A stretch of DNA of 43,515 bases from Pseudomonadota bacterium (GTDB taxonomy: Bacteria > Bdellovibrionota > Bdellovibrionia > Bdellovibrionales > JACTMU01): the NCBI GenBank assembly GCA_014584465.1, contig JACTMU010000032.1:1-43515 (forward strand), read 5' to 3'. Shown piece by piece: positions 1 through 8,174 of the stretch. How positions within the stretch are numbered: the stretch's first letter is position 1; each line of letters opens with the position of its first letter. Below the pieces are notes generated by a model. The model did no database searches and had not been told where the DNA came from. It saw only the letters and a list, made by a program, of their open reading frames with translations. The translations under genes were made by a program, and so were the position numbers.

Positions 1-2
1 AC

Positions 3-353
3 CGTGCCTGCAAATACGTTGTGAGCCACTTTGAAGAGCTCACTCACTACCTTGTCGACCCAAAACTTCACTATACCAACAATGGCTCTGAGCGAGCTCG
101 CCGCATTGAGAAGTGCATGTTGAGCGGATCGAAGTTCAGAAAGACCGGTAATGGTCGAGCCGTGCTTGACATTCTGCGCACGATCAACGCAACCTGCACT
201 GCCGTCAGGGTCGACATCACCGACTACCTGAAGTATATCTCTAGGAATATTGACAAGATGCAATCATCCCCCGATCAGTTTACCCCATTTGCCGTTGCCG
301 TTGCCGTTGCCGTTGCTGTTGAGCTAGAAGAAACTGCACTGGCTGAGGCCTAA
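3..353 (+). CDS. IS66-family transposase, C-terminal part (5' partial)
   Basis: The frame is open to the left edge, so only the last ~116 residues are visible. The segment YTNNGSERARRIEKCMLSG, followed by KFRKTGNGRAVLDIL and a DYLKYI motif, matches the C-terminal third of IS66 DDE transposases. Those have a D/TNN.xER catalytic-Glu region, a 'G..A..l.sl..ta' helix and a final 'pydYL' motif. The extreme C-terminus carries an AVAVAVAVAV run encoded by a perfect hexanucleotide repeat, which is not part of the family. A transposase role is well supported; activity cannot be judged from the fragment. Confidence 0.8.
   Translation, partial: RACKYVVSHFEELTHYLVDPKLHYTNNGSERARRIEKCMLSGSKFRKTGNGRAVLDILRTINATCTAVRVDITDYLKYISRNIDKMQSSPDQFTPFAVAVAVAVAVELEETALAEA
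291..320 (+). repeat. Tandem hexanucleotide repeat (GCCGTT) inside transposase
   Basis: Four perfect GCCGTT units are followed by one GCTGTT unit. The unit length is a multiple of three, so copy-number changes would keep the transposase in frame and only lengthen or shorten its Ala-Val tail. Confidence 0.9.
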
Positions 354-495
354 GAGTCAATCGAAGCCTACACCACCTCGAAATGTTTCGCTACAGCACC
401 AAATGTAGCGCTTACGTGGCACAAAGACTTCGCTGCGTCTTATAAAGATGATTTCTCGAAGTTAAACAAATTGGAAATTAACACCATGACCAATT

Positions 496-1086
496 TTATA
501 AGCTGCGAATTCTATGTTGTAGATCTACAATTGTACGGTCCATTTCCAAAATCTGAGCACTAATCCCTAAAAGTTCTTCATCCTTATAAAGTATTGTGGG
601 ATCTGTGTTTTTAACCGTTTCCATCTGATTGAACTTTATCAGAAGTTCATCTCGATCTAGTTGTTGTTCGTTGAGCTCTTTGATGAGCTCTTCTTTTATA
701 TTTTGATTACAGTAAAGTTTGAAAAACATTTTACGTAATGCATAATCGAGCGTCATAAGTGGCCCTTCTTTTTTTTGATATTTTCTAAAATTTTCTATCT
801 GATCCACATAGATCTTGAAGTTTTCTTGTAGATTTTTTTCGGTAAGAAATGTCTGAGCAGCGATGTTTGACTGAAAATATTGAATGATATTCTTCGATTG
901 AGACATGTCATCTATCGGCCAAGATTGTAAACTGGACACGTTTGGAAGAATAGAGCCACACCGCTTCGCAAAGTCTTCTAATCCAGAATTAGCGAAAGCG
1001 TTCCCAGAAGAGATGATTAATAGGGCTACCAAATGGAGAGCTCCATTAAGGACTATTTGTTTTTTTGGAAAAAAATTAGTTTTCAT
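496..1086 (-). CDS. Secreted hypothetical protein
   Basis: A 196-residue protein that I do not recognise. The N-terminus has a lysine-rich start, a hydrophobic segment (LNGALHLVALLIISS) and an NAFA-NS cleavage site, so it is probably a Sec-exported periplasmic protein. The mature part is mostly helical and charged, with Gln/Glu-rich coiled-coil-like stretches (for example KELNEQQLDRDELLIKFNQ) and two cysteines (CGS near residue 43, YCNQN near 125). The ATG at 1086 has an AGGAG ribosome site six bases upstream. The gene stands alone, flanked by transposase remnants on both sides. Confidence 0.7.
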   Translation of the reverse strand: MKTNFFPKKQIVLNGALHLVALLIISSGNAFANSGLEDFAKRCGSILPNVSSLQSWPIDDMSQSKNIIQYFQSNIAAQTFLTEKNLQENFKIYVDQIENFRKYQKKEGPLMTLDYALRKMFFKLYCNQNIKEELIKELNEQQLDRDELLIKFNQMETVKNTDPTILYKDEELLGISAQILEMDRTIVDLQHRIRSL

Positions 1087-1500
1087 AAAAAACTCCTTTT
1101 ATCACAGATTCTTTAGTTTTTTCCACATCAATGATGGGATGAAGAGTACTGATGCTAGAATCGTTCCAGATTTAAAAGACTCCAAACACGATTTGAAGAT
1201 CAAGTCACTGTACATAACATTGACAGAAGCCGCCGAATGTCACTTTTATAGTGCTAACCCGAATCATCATGGAAACACGACGGAGCGGTTGATTCAATTT
1301 GAAATAGGTTGAGGATAGGACATTCAAAGCGTGGTTTTGATTTTTTAAGGAGGTATGGCTCAACCTGAGCACAATCCGAACGATATTGTATGAGTCCTGA
1401 CTTTTGGTGGCAACGTCATGTTTTTGCAACGATGTTTGAATGTTCAAACGAAATTGAGTGGAGCATTCTGGCTTTTAGGCATGGATCTCCGTTGACAGTA
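1087..1500. other. Intergenic stretch, no gene supported
   Basis: About 400 bp between the secreted-protein gene and the IS256 remnant. The short frames here lack family resemblance and mostly overlap each other antisense. Positions near 1293-1316 read TTGATTCAATTTGAAATAGG, nearly identical to a segment near 5160-5179. This suggests a dispersed repeat or shared insertion-sequence end. Confidence 0.5.
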
Positions 1501-1549
1501 GACCCGGGACGGTAGACCCGGGACGGTAGACCCGGGACGGTAGACCCGG
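1501..1549 (+). repeat. 14-bp direct tandem repeat
   Basis: The unit GACCCGGGACGGTA occurs three times in full (1501, 1515, 1529), followed by a partial fourth copy (1543-1549). It lies directly before the IS256 fragment. It contains CCCGGG, so each unit is partly palindromic. Confidence 0.9.
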
Positions 1550-1889
1550 AGAGCTACGCTGAGTCATAATCTGGAAACTGCTGATGGTCTTCATCGATTG
1601 GGTCTATCGGTGGCCCACGCGCTGACCAAATTGAAGGCGGATGAGGCTCAAGCCCTAAGTGGCGCGTATATAGTGCCTATCTTTATCGATGGCAAGTTCT
1701 TTGCTGAGAGGCAGATTGTGATTGCCCTTGGAGTGACCTCTGAGGGCGAAAAGATTCTTCTTGGCTTTGTAGAAACAAGTACGGAGAACCATATTGTTTG
1801 TAGAGAGTTTATTCTGGGGTTGAAAGAAAGAGGCCTTGATATTGACAAGGAAATACTCTTTGTTCTTGACGGTGGTAAAGGTTTACATA
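1544..1889 (+). pseudogene. IS256/mutator-family transposase remnant
   Basis: The reading frame gives PIFIDGKFFAERQIVIALGV, then GFVETSTENHIVCREFILGL, then ERGLDIDKEILFVLDGGKGL. This is the classic IS256 order: iDG...ValGv..eG.K..LG..e..tEn, RGL, and the second catalytic Asp in 'vlDGgKgL'. The N-terminal third is missing, and an in-frame stop lies in the 14-bp repeat at 1541. The C-terminal part with the catalytic Glu is also missing. The frame is interrupted right after GLH by a palindromic element (1890-2052), but bases beyond the element do not resume an IS256-like frame. The copy was therefore already truncated or was damaged twice. Confidence 0.75.
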
Positions 1890-2058
1890 GTGCTTGGCGC
1901 GAAACCTCATTTCCGTGAATTTGTCATAAGTTTTCCTTATACCTTCGTTGAGCCTCATCGAGTTAGCGCCTCTGGCTAGCCCTTCGTCGGCTCGCCTCGG
2001 TATAAGAAAAACTTATGCAAATTCACTCAAAAGCAGGTTTCGCGTCAAGCACTACATA
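1884..2058. mobile_element. Palindromic element, B-B type with core, and 6-bp flanking repeats
   Basis: The element spans 1890-2052. It begins GTGCTTGGCGCGAAACC and ends with the near-complement GGTTTCGCGTCAAGCAC. Each arm contains an inner ATAAGTTTTCCTTAT-type mini-hairpin, and the centre holds the shared core GGCTAGCCCTTCGTCGGC. It is flanked by perfect TACATA repeats (1884-1889 and 2053-2058), which I read as a target duplication. It has no transposase gene and sits inside the IS256 remnant. A frame across the core encodes the peptide LASPSSARLGIRK, also read at the end of the alkaline phosphatase fragment. Confidence 0.85.
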
Positions 2059-2313
2059 GGCCCGTGGATCATCCGATCCGGCTCCACATTGCCAGACTTT
2101 CATCTGGCAATTTATGATGGGGCACAACAAGGAGCCGTCATTATGTCAATCGCATCTGAGATTTGTAACATACTTAAAATTTCTACTCGCCTCAAAAATG
2201 TAATCCCTGCTTACCTTAAAACCAATGGCTCTCATGACAGAAGCTCGCACCCATACTTTGACTCATGCCGCAAAGAATTGTGGATTGGCAGTATCCCAAT
2301 TCAGTCGGTGTAA
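2059..2313 (+). pseudogene. Possible IS66-like C-terminal remnant
   Basis: After the palindromic element an open frame runs to 2313. It includes YDGAQQGAVIMSIASEICNI and a VIPAYL segment, which loosely resembles the IS66 C-terminal pattern (GA..a...Sli.ta...g..p..YL). The similarity is weak and the frame has no start of its own, because it begins inside the element. It may simply be non-coding. Confidence 0.25.
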
Positions 2314-2338
2314 TAGTTGATCACCTTACTGCCAGGGG

Positions 2339-2367
2339 TTTTGGGAGGCATAGGGCAGCTCCCAAAA
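2339..2367. other. Stem-loop (9-bp stem)
   Basis: TTTTGGGAG (2339-2347) pairs with CTCCCAAAA (2359-2367) around an 11-base loop. No T-run follows on the plus strand, so terminator function is uncertain. It lies about 290 bp upstream of the GMC oxidoreductase gene. The rest of 2368-2653 holds nothing I can identify. Confidence 0.4.
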
Positions 2368-2653
2368 TAAAAACGCCGACTTTTTGTCAACCCTGATGTG
2401 TCAGTTTTTTTAGTGATTACTCCATCTGCCAAGGGGTTACAAAATTTCTGTGCCTTTATTTTCGACAAAAAGTTCATATTTCTTCGGTTTCTGATGATCG
2501 TTGACAAAAATATCGATATGAGAGTTGAGTCTGGGCAGAGGTCGTAGACAGAGAAGGGTATGTTTGCTAAACTAACTGGTTGAACCACTAGTGTCTAGAG
2601 CGAAATTTGTAATTCGCGATTGGCTACAAGTCACTGACGAAAGGTCTAGAGAT

Positions 2654-4249
2654 ATGGGTGAGAATGAATTTGACGTGATGATCGTTGGGAGTGGATTTGG
2701 CGGTAGTATTTCTGCTATGAGATTGAGCCAAAAAGGATATCGTGTAGCCGTGTTGGAGCAGGGGCGGCGCTTTCGAGCGGAGGACTTCCCTGAATCCAAT
2801 TGGGAGGTCACGAAATATTTTTGGGCGCCCTTGGTGAGGTGTTTTGGATTTCAGAAAATGACATGGTTAAAAGGGCTTATGCTCATTCATGGCGTGGGTG
2901 TTGGTGGAGGGAGCTTGGTGTACGCAAATACCTTGATGGAACCCAAACAAGAGGCTTTAGATGATCCTGAATGGCCAGATGGGGTCACGGATGGACTGAC
3001 TTCCTATTTCCAGATAGCTAAGAAAATGCTGGGAGTTGTAACGAATCCATATTTAGAAAAGGGTGAGGAGGCGTTAAGAAGTGTAGGTCGACATCTTGGG
3101 GTTGAAGAGAGCTTTCATCCCACAGAAGTAGGAATTTACTTTGGAGAGCCTGAGAGGATGGTCGCTGATCCCTATTTTTCCGGTGCAGGGCCAGATCGTG
3201 CAGGGTGCAACCGTTGTGGGGGATGTCTTGTGGGCTGTCGGTTTTTAGCTAAAAATACACTAGACCTCAACTACCTTTTTTTTGCTGAGAAGTGGGGAGC
3301 ACAAGTGTTTTCTGAAACACAAGTAGTGAAAATTTCCCCTATAAGCACAGGTTATGAGTTAGAAACGATCAACCCAACAAAATTTATAAAAAAGAGTCGT
3401 ACTTTTCGGGCAAAAAAAGTGATTTTGGCGGCAGGAGTGCTTGGTACAGTTGATCTTTTGCTTCGTAACCGCGATGAATTAAAAACATTACCGCATATCT
3501 CAGCTCAATTGGGAAAGGGAGTTCGCACCAATGGTGAGAGTTTATTGGGGGCGACAAGTTTGGATCCTAAGTTGGACTTTTCTAAGGGGATTGCTATTGG
3601 CGCAGCCATTCACCCGCAATCTAATATAAAAATTGAAAACGTTCGTTACCCTTCAGGAAGTGGGGCCATGCGGTTTTTAGGAGTTCTGTTAACTCCAAAT
3701 GGATCAAAATGGATTCGGCCTTTGAAGCTTCTGGGTCGTTTTTTTATGCGCTTACCAACAGTTTTTAAATTGGCTATGGTTAGGGATTGGGCCAAAAGTA
3801 CAGTCATTCTGCTAGTTATGCAATGCATTGACCAGAAAATTGTATTAAAACGCGGGCGATCGATTTGGAGCGGGTGGAGACGCTCATTGCAAAGCGGGGG
3901 TGGAGATGTTCCGTGTTACTTCCCCATTGCACAAAAATCGGCTCAATTATTAGCAAATGAGATTAGTGGTGAAGCGATCAATGTTATAGGAGAGGTCTTA
4001 GCTCAAACTCCCACAACAGCTCATATCTTAGGAGGGTGTGCTATGGCGGAGTCACCTGAAAAAGGAGTTATTAACCCTTCGCATGAAGTGTTTGGTTACC
4101 CTGGACTTTATGTTGTCGACGGCAGTGCCATTCCTGTGAACCTAGGTGTGAATCCCAGTTTGACGATCAGTGCTCTTGCAGAGCGTTTTACCGCTCTTTG
4201 GCCTCAAGCCAAAGGATCCTCTCGCCTAGAGCGCCAGGTATACTTGTAA
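2654..4249 (+). CDS. GMC-family FAD-dependent oxidoreductase (cholesterol-oxidase-like)
   Basis: A flavoprotein of the glucose-methanol-choline family, expected to oxidise an alcohol or sterol-type substrate with FAD. The N-terminus has the FAD-binding VMIVGSGFGGSISAMRL motif ending with an acidic EQGRR strand. The GMC signature follows (HGVGVGGGSLVYANTLMEP). Mid-protein there is a Cys-rich GCNRCGGCLVGC segment followed by AKNTLDLNYL, typical of the cholesterol-oxidase-like subgroup. The C-terminus has GGCAMAESPEKGV, then the GLYVVDGSAIP and NLGVNPSLTISAL block containing the catalytic-Asn region. I chose ATG 2654, with AAGG nine bases upstream. An in-frame GTG at 2591 would add 21 residues with no family match. 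The substrate is unknown. The gene stands alone between mobile-element remnants. Confidence 0.85.
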   Translation: MGENEFDVMIVGSGFGGSISAMRLSQKGYRVAVLEQGRRFRAEDFPESNWEVTKYFWAPLVRCFGFQKMTWLKGLMLIHGVGVGGGSLVYANTLMEPKQEALDDPEWPDGVTDGLTSYFQIAKKMLGVVTNPYLEKGEEALRSVGRHLGVEESFHPTEVGIYFGEPERMVADPYFSGAGPDRAGCNRCGGCLVGCRFLAKNTLDLNYLFFAEKWGAQVFSETQVVKISPISTGYELETINPTKFIKKSRTFRAKKVILAAGVLGTVDLLLRNRDELKTLPHISAQLGKGVRTNGESLLGATSLDPKLDFSKGIAIGAAIHPQSNIKIENVRYPSGSGAMRFLGVLLTPNGSKWIRPLKLLGRFFMRLPTVFKLAMVRDWAKSTVILLVMQCIDQKIVLKRGRSIWSGWRRSLQSGGGDVPCYFPIAQKSAQLLANEISGEAINVIGEVLAQTPTTAHILGGCAMAESPEKGVINPSHEVFGYPGLYVVDGSAIPVNLGVNPSLTISALAERFTALWPQAKGSSRLERQVYL

Positions 4250-4340
4250 TTGACAGGTTCCAAAGGGGCCAGGCAATGGCTCTCAGCAAATTTGATATCA
4301 TCTACTGACTTCCTCATTTGCTGCCACCGTAGTTCTCCGG

Positions 4341-4442
4341 TATTTAGGGGCTGTCCGGTAATTCCATTTTTGCCGATTTCTATAAATAAGAAAAACTTAT
4401 CAAAATCGATCAAAAAGCGAATTACCGGACAGCCCCTATCTA
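4341..4442. mobile_element. Palindromic element, A-A type without core
   Basis: The element spans 4347-4436, with ends GGGGCTGTCCGGTAATTC and the complement GAATTACCGGACAGCCCC. The two inner arms are different variants (CCATTTTTGCCGATTTC on the left, complement of GCTTTTTGATCGATTTTG on the right). They meet at an ATAAGAAAAACTTAT mini-hairpin, and the central core is absent. Flanks are TATTTA (4341-4346) and TATCTA (4437-4442), a near-match I read as an aged 6-bp duplication. Confidence 0.8.
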
Positions 4443-4453
4443 CCGATTTGAAA

Positions 4454-4925
4454 ATGGTAAACGAGGAAAAATCCAAAGAACTTTTTAAGAAATCAGAAGA
4501 AATAAAAAAATCCTTTATGCCTTTATCCAAAAGCTGAAGACTGGAGACTGAAATCTGTAGGCTGCCGAAGTCCGCCTTATGATGGCTATCATAAGCATTG
4601 GCGAAGGGTGCTGGATCTATGGAAGTCAAAATCGGGCCTAGGGCCAGCTCAACTTTCTAATCAAATGAGGCGTGAAGGGATCCGGATCGGTGTATCCACG
4701 GTGCGCAATATTTTAGAGGAGAATGGTTATGCGCCACCTCTTGCCAAACAAAGATCGGAAAGGGTTTTCAGATATGAAGCAGCCCGCCCAAGGGAGTTGG
4801 TTCATATGGACTTTAAGCATTTTTATATCAATAAGCAGAAGGTTTTTTTGCTTCTCATGCAGGATGATTACAGTCGATTTCCTTGCGGTTATAACATCAT
4901 TGCCAAGCCAAAGATTGAACTCTGA
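4454..4925 (+). pseudogene. IS3/IS481-type transposase (integrase) remnant
   Basis: An integrase-like protein is readable in two frames. One frame (ending in TGA at 4535-4537) gives MVNEEKSKELFKKSEEIKKS. A second frame picks up at about 4530 and gives GLGPAQLSNQMRREGIRIG, then STVRNILEENGY, the helix-turn-helix of rve-type transposases. Next come VHMDFKHFYI, containing the first catalytic Asp, and LLLMQDDYSRF. The frame ends soon afterwards, at 4925, before the second Asp and the Glu. A frameshift and a 3' truncation make this a pseudogene. It lies beside the A-A palindromic element. Confidence 0.65.
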
Positions 4926-5354
4926 GATGAAGATTGTTTCTTCGGCTGTATGAGGGGTCAGTCTCGTATGGTGATCAAGGGCCATCCGCTCCTTCTTAAA
5001 AAAACCGCGATTGACTTCAGAATGGGTCGATCTAGCACTAGCAGTGGCAAAAGAAAAACTTAAAATCGCGATTCCTTCAAAATTTTTCGATTGGACTGTT
5101 CTGAGGCGCCAGCATCTTATAGACAGGATGCAAGTGATTTGCATGTTGGGAAAAAGTTGATTCAATTTGAAACAGGTTCAACGGTGAAATTTGTACCACA
5201 CCCATTCTTATGTTAGCCTTATTAATAAGTAGGCATCGTCTGTTCGTTTTATCTTCTACTTCACGTTTATTCTTAGAAAAATGAAAATGGATCCTAAAAA
5301 TCATGACGATTCAAGTTGCCCGAACGACATGAAATAGAGGTTCAAAGGGGTTGT
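4926..5354. other. Intergenic stretch, no gene supported
   Basis: About 430 bp between the transposase remnant and the LamG lipoprotein gene. A minus-strand frame (4713-5165) and short plus-strand frames exist, but none matches a family I know. The segment near 5160-5179 (TTGATTCAATTTGAAACAGG) repeats one near 1293. The upstream region of the next gene should hold its promoter, but I see no convincing -35/-10 pair. Confidence 0.4.
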
Positions 5355-7766
5355 ATGTTTCATAAAATGAAAAGAAAACGATCTTTCGTTATGGCACTCT
5401 TTACAACATCCTCACTATTCCTACTTTTAACAGCGTATCAGAATTGCGGAGGATCACTTACCGAATTGAATTACGGCAACAATACAAGCAATTCTCTTTG
5501 CGAAGGAGAAGATTGTTCTTCGGTCGGCGGCGATGGTGATAAAACTCCTGGACCTTCTAATGTTCATGAGGGAGATGAGCGTGACAGTGAGATGATTGGG
5601 AGTCGTGGTGGATCATCTACTCCTGGTGGCGTCGATGAAGTATCTGACTCAGATGGTAATGAACAACAAGAAACTATAGAACCAATCTGGGACCAAACTG
5701 CTATTCCTAGCACATCTCTTGTCGCCCATTGGAAATTGGATGAAGCTATCGGCGTCACGGCCATTGATAGCTCTGGCAACAACAATAGCGCCACTCTCGT
5801 TAACGATCCTATTTGGGGTTTAGCAAAACTTGGCAACGGGCTCTTTCTTGATGGGATCAATGATTATCTGGCTGTTGGCAATGAAGTCAATTTTGATTTT
5901 GAGCGCACCGGAAGCTTTACCGCTTCCGCTTGGGTTAAAGTGCCGTCCTCCGCAAACGATTACATGATCTTTAGCAAGCTTTCGTTTGGACCAGATTATC
6001 AAGGGTGGTCTTTTCATATTACCAGTCCTGATGGGCGCTTGCGCACACATCTTACGAATAATTATTCGACCCGAAATATGCTTTGGAAGTCAAGCGCTGC
6101 CACAGTTACGGATAACAACTGGCATCACGTAGTGCTAACCTACAACGGCACTTCTATGAGTAGCGGAATCAATTTCTACATTGATGGATCTGTTTCCAAC
6201 GGAACCGTCCCTTTTAATTCCCTTAGTGGGAGTATTTTAAATAATACTCCGTTAAAAATCGGAATCCATGAGTCAGGCGCCTCTCCTCTGAAAGGTAGGC
6301 TCGATGACCTACGAATCTACCGACGAGTCCTGAGTGCCTCTGAAGTCTCAGAGCTTTATCGCGAAGCTTCTGATAATTTCATTACAGACAGTGTTAAACC
6401 CACGGGTTTTATTTTGATTAACAATGGAGCTTCTTCGACCAGCAGCTCGGCTGTGACTCTAAATCTCACTGCTACTGATAGTGTCGGGGTCACCGGTTAT
6501 TTTTTATCCAATTCTTCGCTCTCCCCGATTGCTTCCACTTCTGGATGGGTTGATCTAACCACCGTTGTTAATTTTCAGAAGTCCATTAACTATACTCTCC
6601 CCAGTGGCACCGGGCCAAAAACAGTCTACGTTTGGTATAGAGATGCCGCAGGAAACATCTCTGCTCCTTATGCTGATTCGATTGAGGTCACATCGACCTT
6701 GAGTCAGGTGCATCCTAAGGCGCTCGTTAATGCTGCTGAGCTCGCCTCGATCAAAAAAATGGTAGATTCTGGCTTGGCGCCATGGAAAGGTGAGTATGAC
6801 CGGATCATCTCAAAAGCCAATGCGGCGCTAAATACGGCGCCACAGAGTGTTACATTTGGCGGAAAAATCCCCTTGAGCGGCGATATTCATGATTACTATA
6901 CGGATCCAACCTACCTAACGGATGGTGTGCCCTACCCCGATCGAGACCGATATGATATGGATGCCTATCAAGCCTTTGCCGGTGCAGTAAGAGATTTAGG
7001 CTTCGGCTATGCTTTTACACAGGATAGCCGTTACGCTGAGAAGGCAATCTCTCTGATTAAAGTATTCTGTCTTGATCCAGCGACAAAGATGAACGCTAAG
7101 ATAACCTCCATGGATGCAATCATAGTATTTATGAACCAAGGGTCTATCCTCTTACATGGGGTAGACTTACTACTAAGTTATTCTGCTTGGCCGAGCAACG
7201 AGTTAGCTGCATTTAAGGCCTGGATCAGCGCCATGGCTAGTCTCTTTAAGTACAATGAATTGAAAAATAATTTTGGAAATTGGAAAGTTCTATTTCTAAT
7301 GTTATCTGCGGTTACCATGAATGATAATGCTTTATTGCAGTTTGCGATAAGCGAATGGAAAGGACTTATTGATGTGCAAGTACGAAATGATGGTGCACTT
7401 ATCCATGAACTTACACGCACCAACTCACTACTCTATTCGGCATATTCGATACAGCCCATGATTATGGGAGCGGAAGTTGCACGCCACCAACAAGTCAATC
7501 TATATGATTATAAACTCAATGATGGGCGTTCACTTGAATTGGTCCTTGATTTTCATGCCCCTTATTTTGTTGATCCCGACAACTGGCCCTACCGCCAAGA
7601 TAAAGTCTACTCGGGTGAGAACCTAGCTGCCTATGAATTGGCCTATCTGTGGAAACAAAAGGCGAATTACAAAGCGGTGTTGGATCGATGGACCAAACCT
7701 TTTAGCTATTTAGATCTGATTCAAACGTTAACTCATAGCTACGGCACCTATACTTTTGATTTTTAG
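5355..7766 (+). CDS. Large lipoprotein with LamG and alginate-lyase-like domains
   Basis: A lipoprotein of about 803 residues. The N-terminal MKRKRSF, hydrophobic run and LLLTAYQNCGG form a signal peptide with a non-standard YQNC lipobox. A Gly/Ser/Asp/Glu-rich linker follows. A LamG/concanavalin-like lectin domain (about residues 120-345; LVAHWKLDE, FDGIN-like LDGINDYLAVGN, GRLDDLRIYRRVLS) comes next, then an Ig-like repeat ending VYVWYRDAAGN. The C-terminal 350 residues resemble the alpha/alpha-barrel alginate lyase family (HPKALVNAAELASIKKMVD, ELKNNFGNWKVLFLM, ELTRTNSLLYSAY). The position that is usually the catalytic His of NNH reads NNF, so lyase activity is doubtful. I chose ATG 5355, with AGGGG just upstream; an upstream in-frame start would add 13 residues before the signal peptide. 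It is probably a surface polysaccharide-binding or -processing protein. Confidence 0.8.
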   Translation: MFHKMKRKRSFVMALFTTSSLFLLLTAYQNCGGSLTELNYGNNTSNSLCEGEDCSSVGGDGDKTPGPSNVHEGDERDSEMIGSRGGSSTPGGVDEVSDSDGNEQQETIEPIWDQTAIPSTSLVAHWKLDEAIGVTAIDSSGNNNSATLVNDPIWGLAKLGNGLFLDGINDYLAVGNEVNFDFERTGSFTASAWVKVPSSANDYMIFSKLSFGPDYQGWSFHITSPDGRLRTHLTNNYSTRNMLWKSSAATVTDNNWHHVVLTYNGTSMSSGINFYIDGSVSNGTVPFNSLSGSILNNTPLKIGIHESGASPLKGRLDDLRIYRRVLSASEVSELYREASDNFITDSVKPTGFILINNGASSTSSSAVTLNLTATDSVGVTGYFLSNSSLSPIASTSGWVDLTTVVNFQKSINYTLPSGTGPKTVYVWYRDAAGNISAPYADSIEVTSTLSQVHPKALVNAAELASIKKMVDSGLAPWKGEYDRIISKANAALNTAPQSVTFGGKIPLSGDIHDYYTDPTYLTDGVPYPDRDRYDMDAYQAFAGAVRDLGFGYAFTQDSRYAEKAISLIKVFCLDPATKMNAKITSMDAIIVFMNQGSILLHGVDLLLSYSAWPSNELAAFKAWISAMASLFKYNELKNNFGNWKVLFLMLSAVTMNDNALLQFAISEWKGLIDVQVRNDGALIHELTRTNSLLYSAYSIQPMIMGAEVARHQQVNLYDYKLNDGRSLELVLDFHAPYFVDPDNWPYRQDKVYSGENLAAYELAYLWKQKANYKAVLDRWTKPFSYLDLIQTLTHSYGTYTFDF

Positions 7767-8174
7767 CTTGGAATTTAGTCTAAATGCTTTCCCATGCTCG
7801 ATTTCTTAGTTGCTCAATTGTTAGTGGCTTTTTTTGGAGAGAAATTCCCAGGGAGCATTAGGCGTTTGGGGTCGATTCGTGAGGCCAGAATTACTAGGAT
7901 CAAGGTTAAATATCACCTTGTTACCTGATCCCACGCATGAGGTAATGGGGCTTCCATCTCGATGCATCATTTTGATTCGCAATAGCCTCCCGTCAGGTTT
8001 TCGTCCTAACCGCCCATGGATCGGTCCATGGATCCGTCTATGGAGGTATCGTCTCTCATTGAGGCGTTATGATCGTGGGTCCATATTCACGAGAGCGCAA
8101 TTGGCGGTAACGATGGACGATTTTTGCGACCTTTTGTGAGTTTACACGTTGTATATGTATAAAAAGGGGGAAGC
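7767..8174. other. Intergenic stretch with imperfect palindromes
   Basis: About 400 bp. It contains a long imperfect inverted repeat around 7896-7936 (GGATCAAGGT facing ACCT...TGATCC) and a duplicated CCATGGATC near 8016-8034. A 101-codon frame (7834-8139) has no family match, is Arg/Pro/Ile-rich and looks non-genic. The stretch ends with an AAAAGGGGGAAGC ribosome site for the next gene. Confidence 0.4.

Larger units (their letters stand above)
1..415 (+). mobile_element. IS66-family element, right end (left part outside window)
   Basis: The window opens inside an IS66-type transposase frame. About 60 bp after its stop codon, positions 409-415 read CGCTTAC, the reverse complement of GTAAGCG, which is the usual outer end of IS66-family inverted repeats. 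A small inverted repeat (GCTACA/TGTAGC, 390-409) lies just inside. I infer that the element's right border is near 415. The left end is outside the window, so target duplication cannot be tested. Confidence 0.5.

Noticed and set aside
905-1312. 135-codon plus-strand frame
   Set aside because: It lies largely antisense to the secreted-protein gene at 496-1086, has no family match and no ribosome site.
1350-1392. Strong AAGGAGGT before a 12-codon frame (ATG at 1355)
   Set aside because: The ribosome site touches the start codon, which is too close, and the peptide is not recognisable.
1948-2052. Integron attC-like recombination site in the core (GTTAGCG ... CGCTAAC)
   Set aside because: The 7-mers do not fit the RYYYAAC/GTTRRRY consensus, there is no integrase or cassette array, and the repeats behave like inserted elements with flanking duplications.
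4204-4629. 141-codon minus-strand frame crossing the A-A element
   Set aside because: It is antisense to the GMC gene end and to the transposase remnant, and much of it is read from the element arms.
4713-5165. 150-codon minus-strand frame
   Set aside because: It begins in the region antisense to the integrase remnant, shows no family motifs, and its right edge lies in a short dispersed repeat.
7834-8139. 101-codon plus-strand frame in the 7.8-8.2 kb gap
   Set aside because: No homology is recognised, composition is odd, and the stretch contains palindromic sequence; non-coding is more likely.
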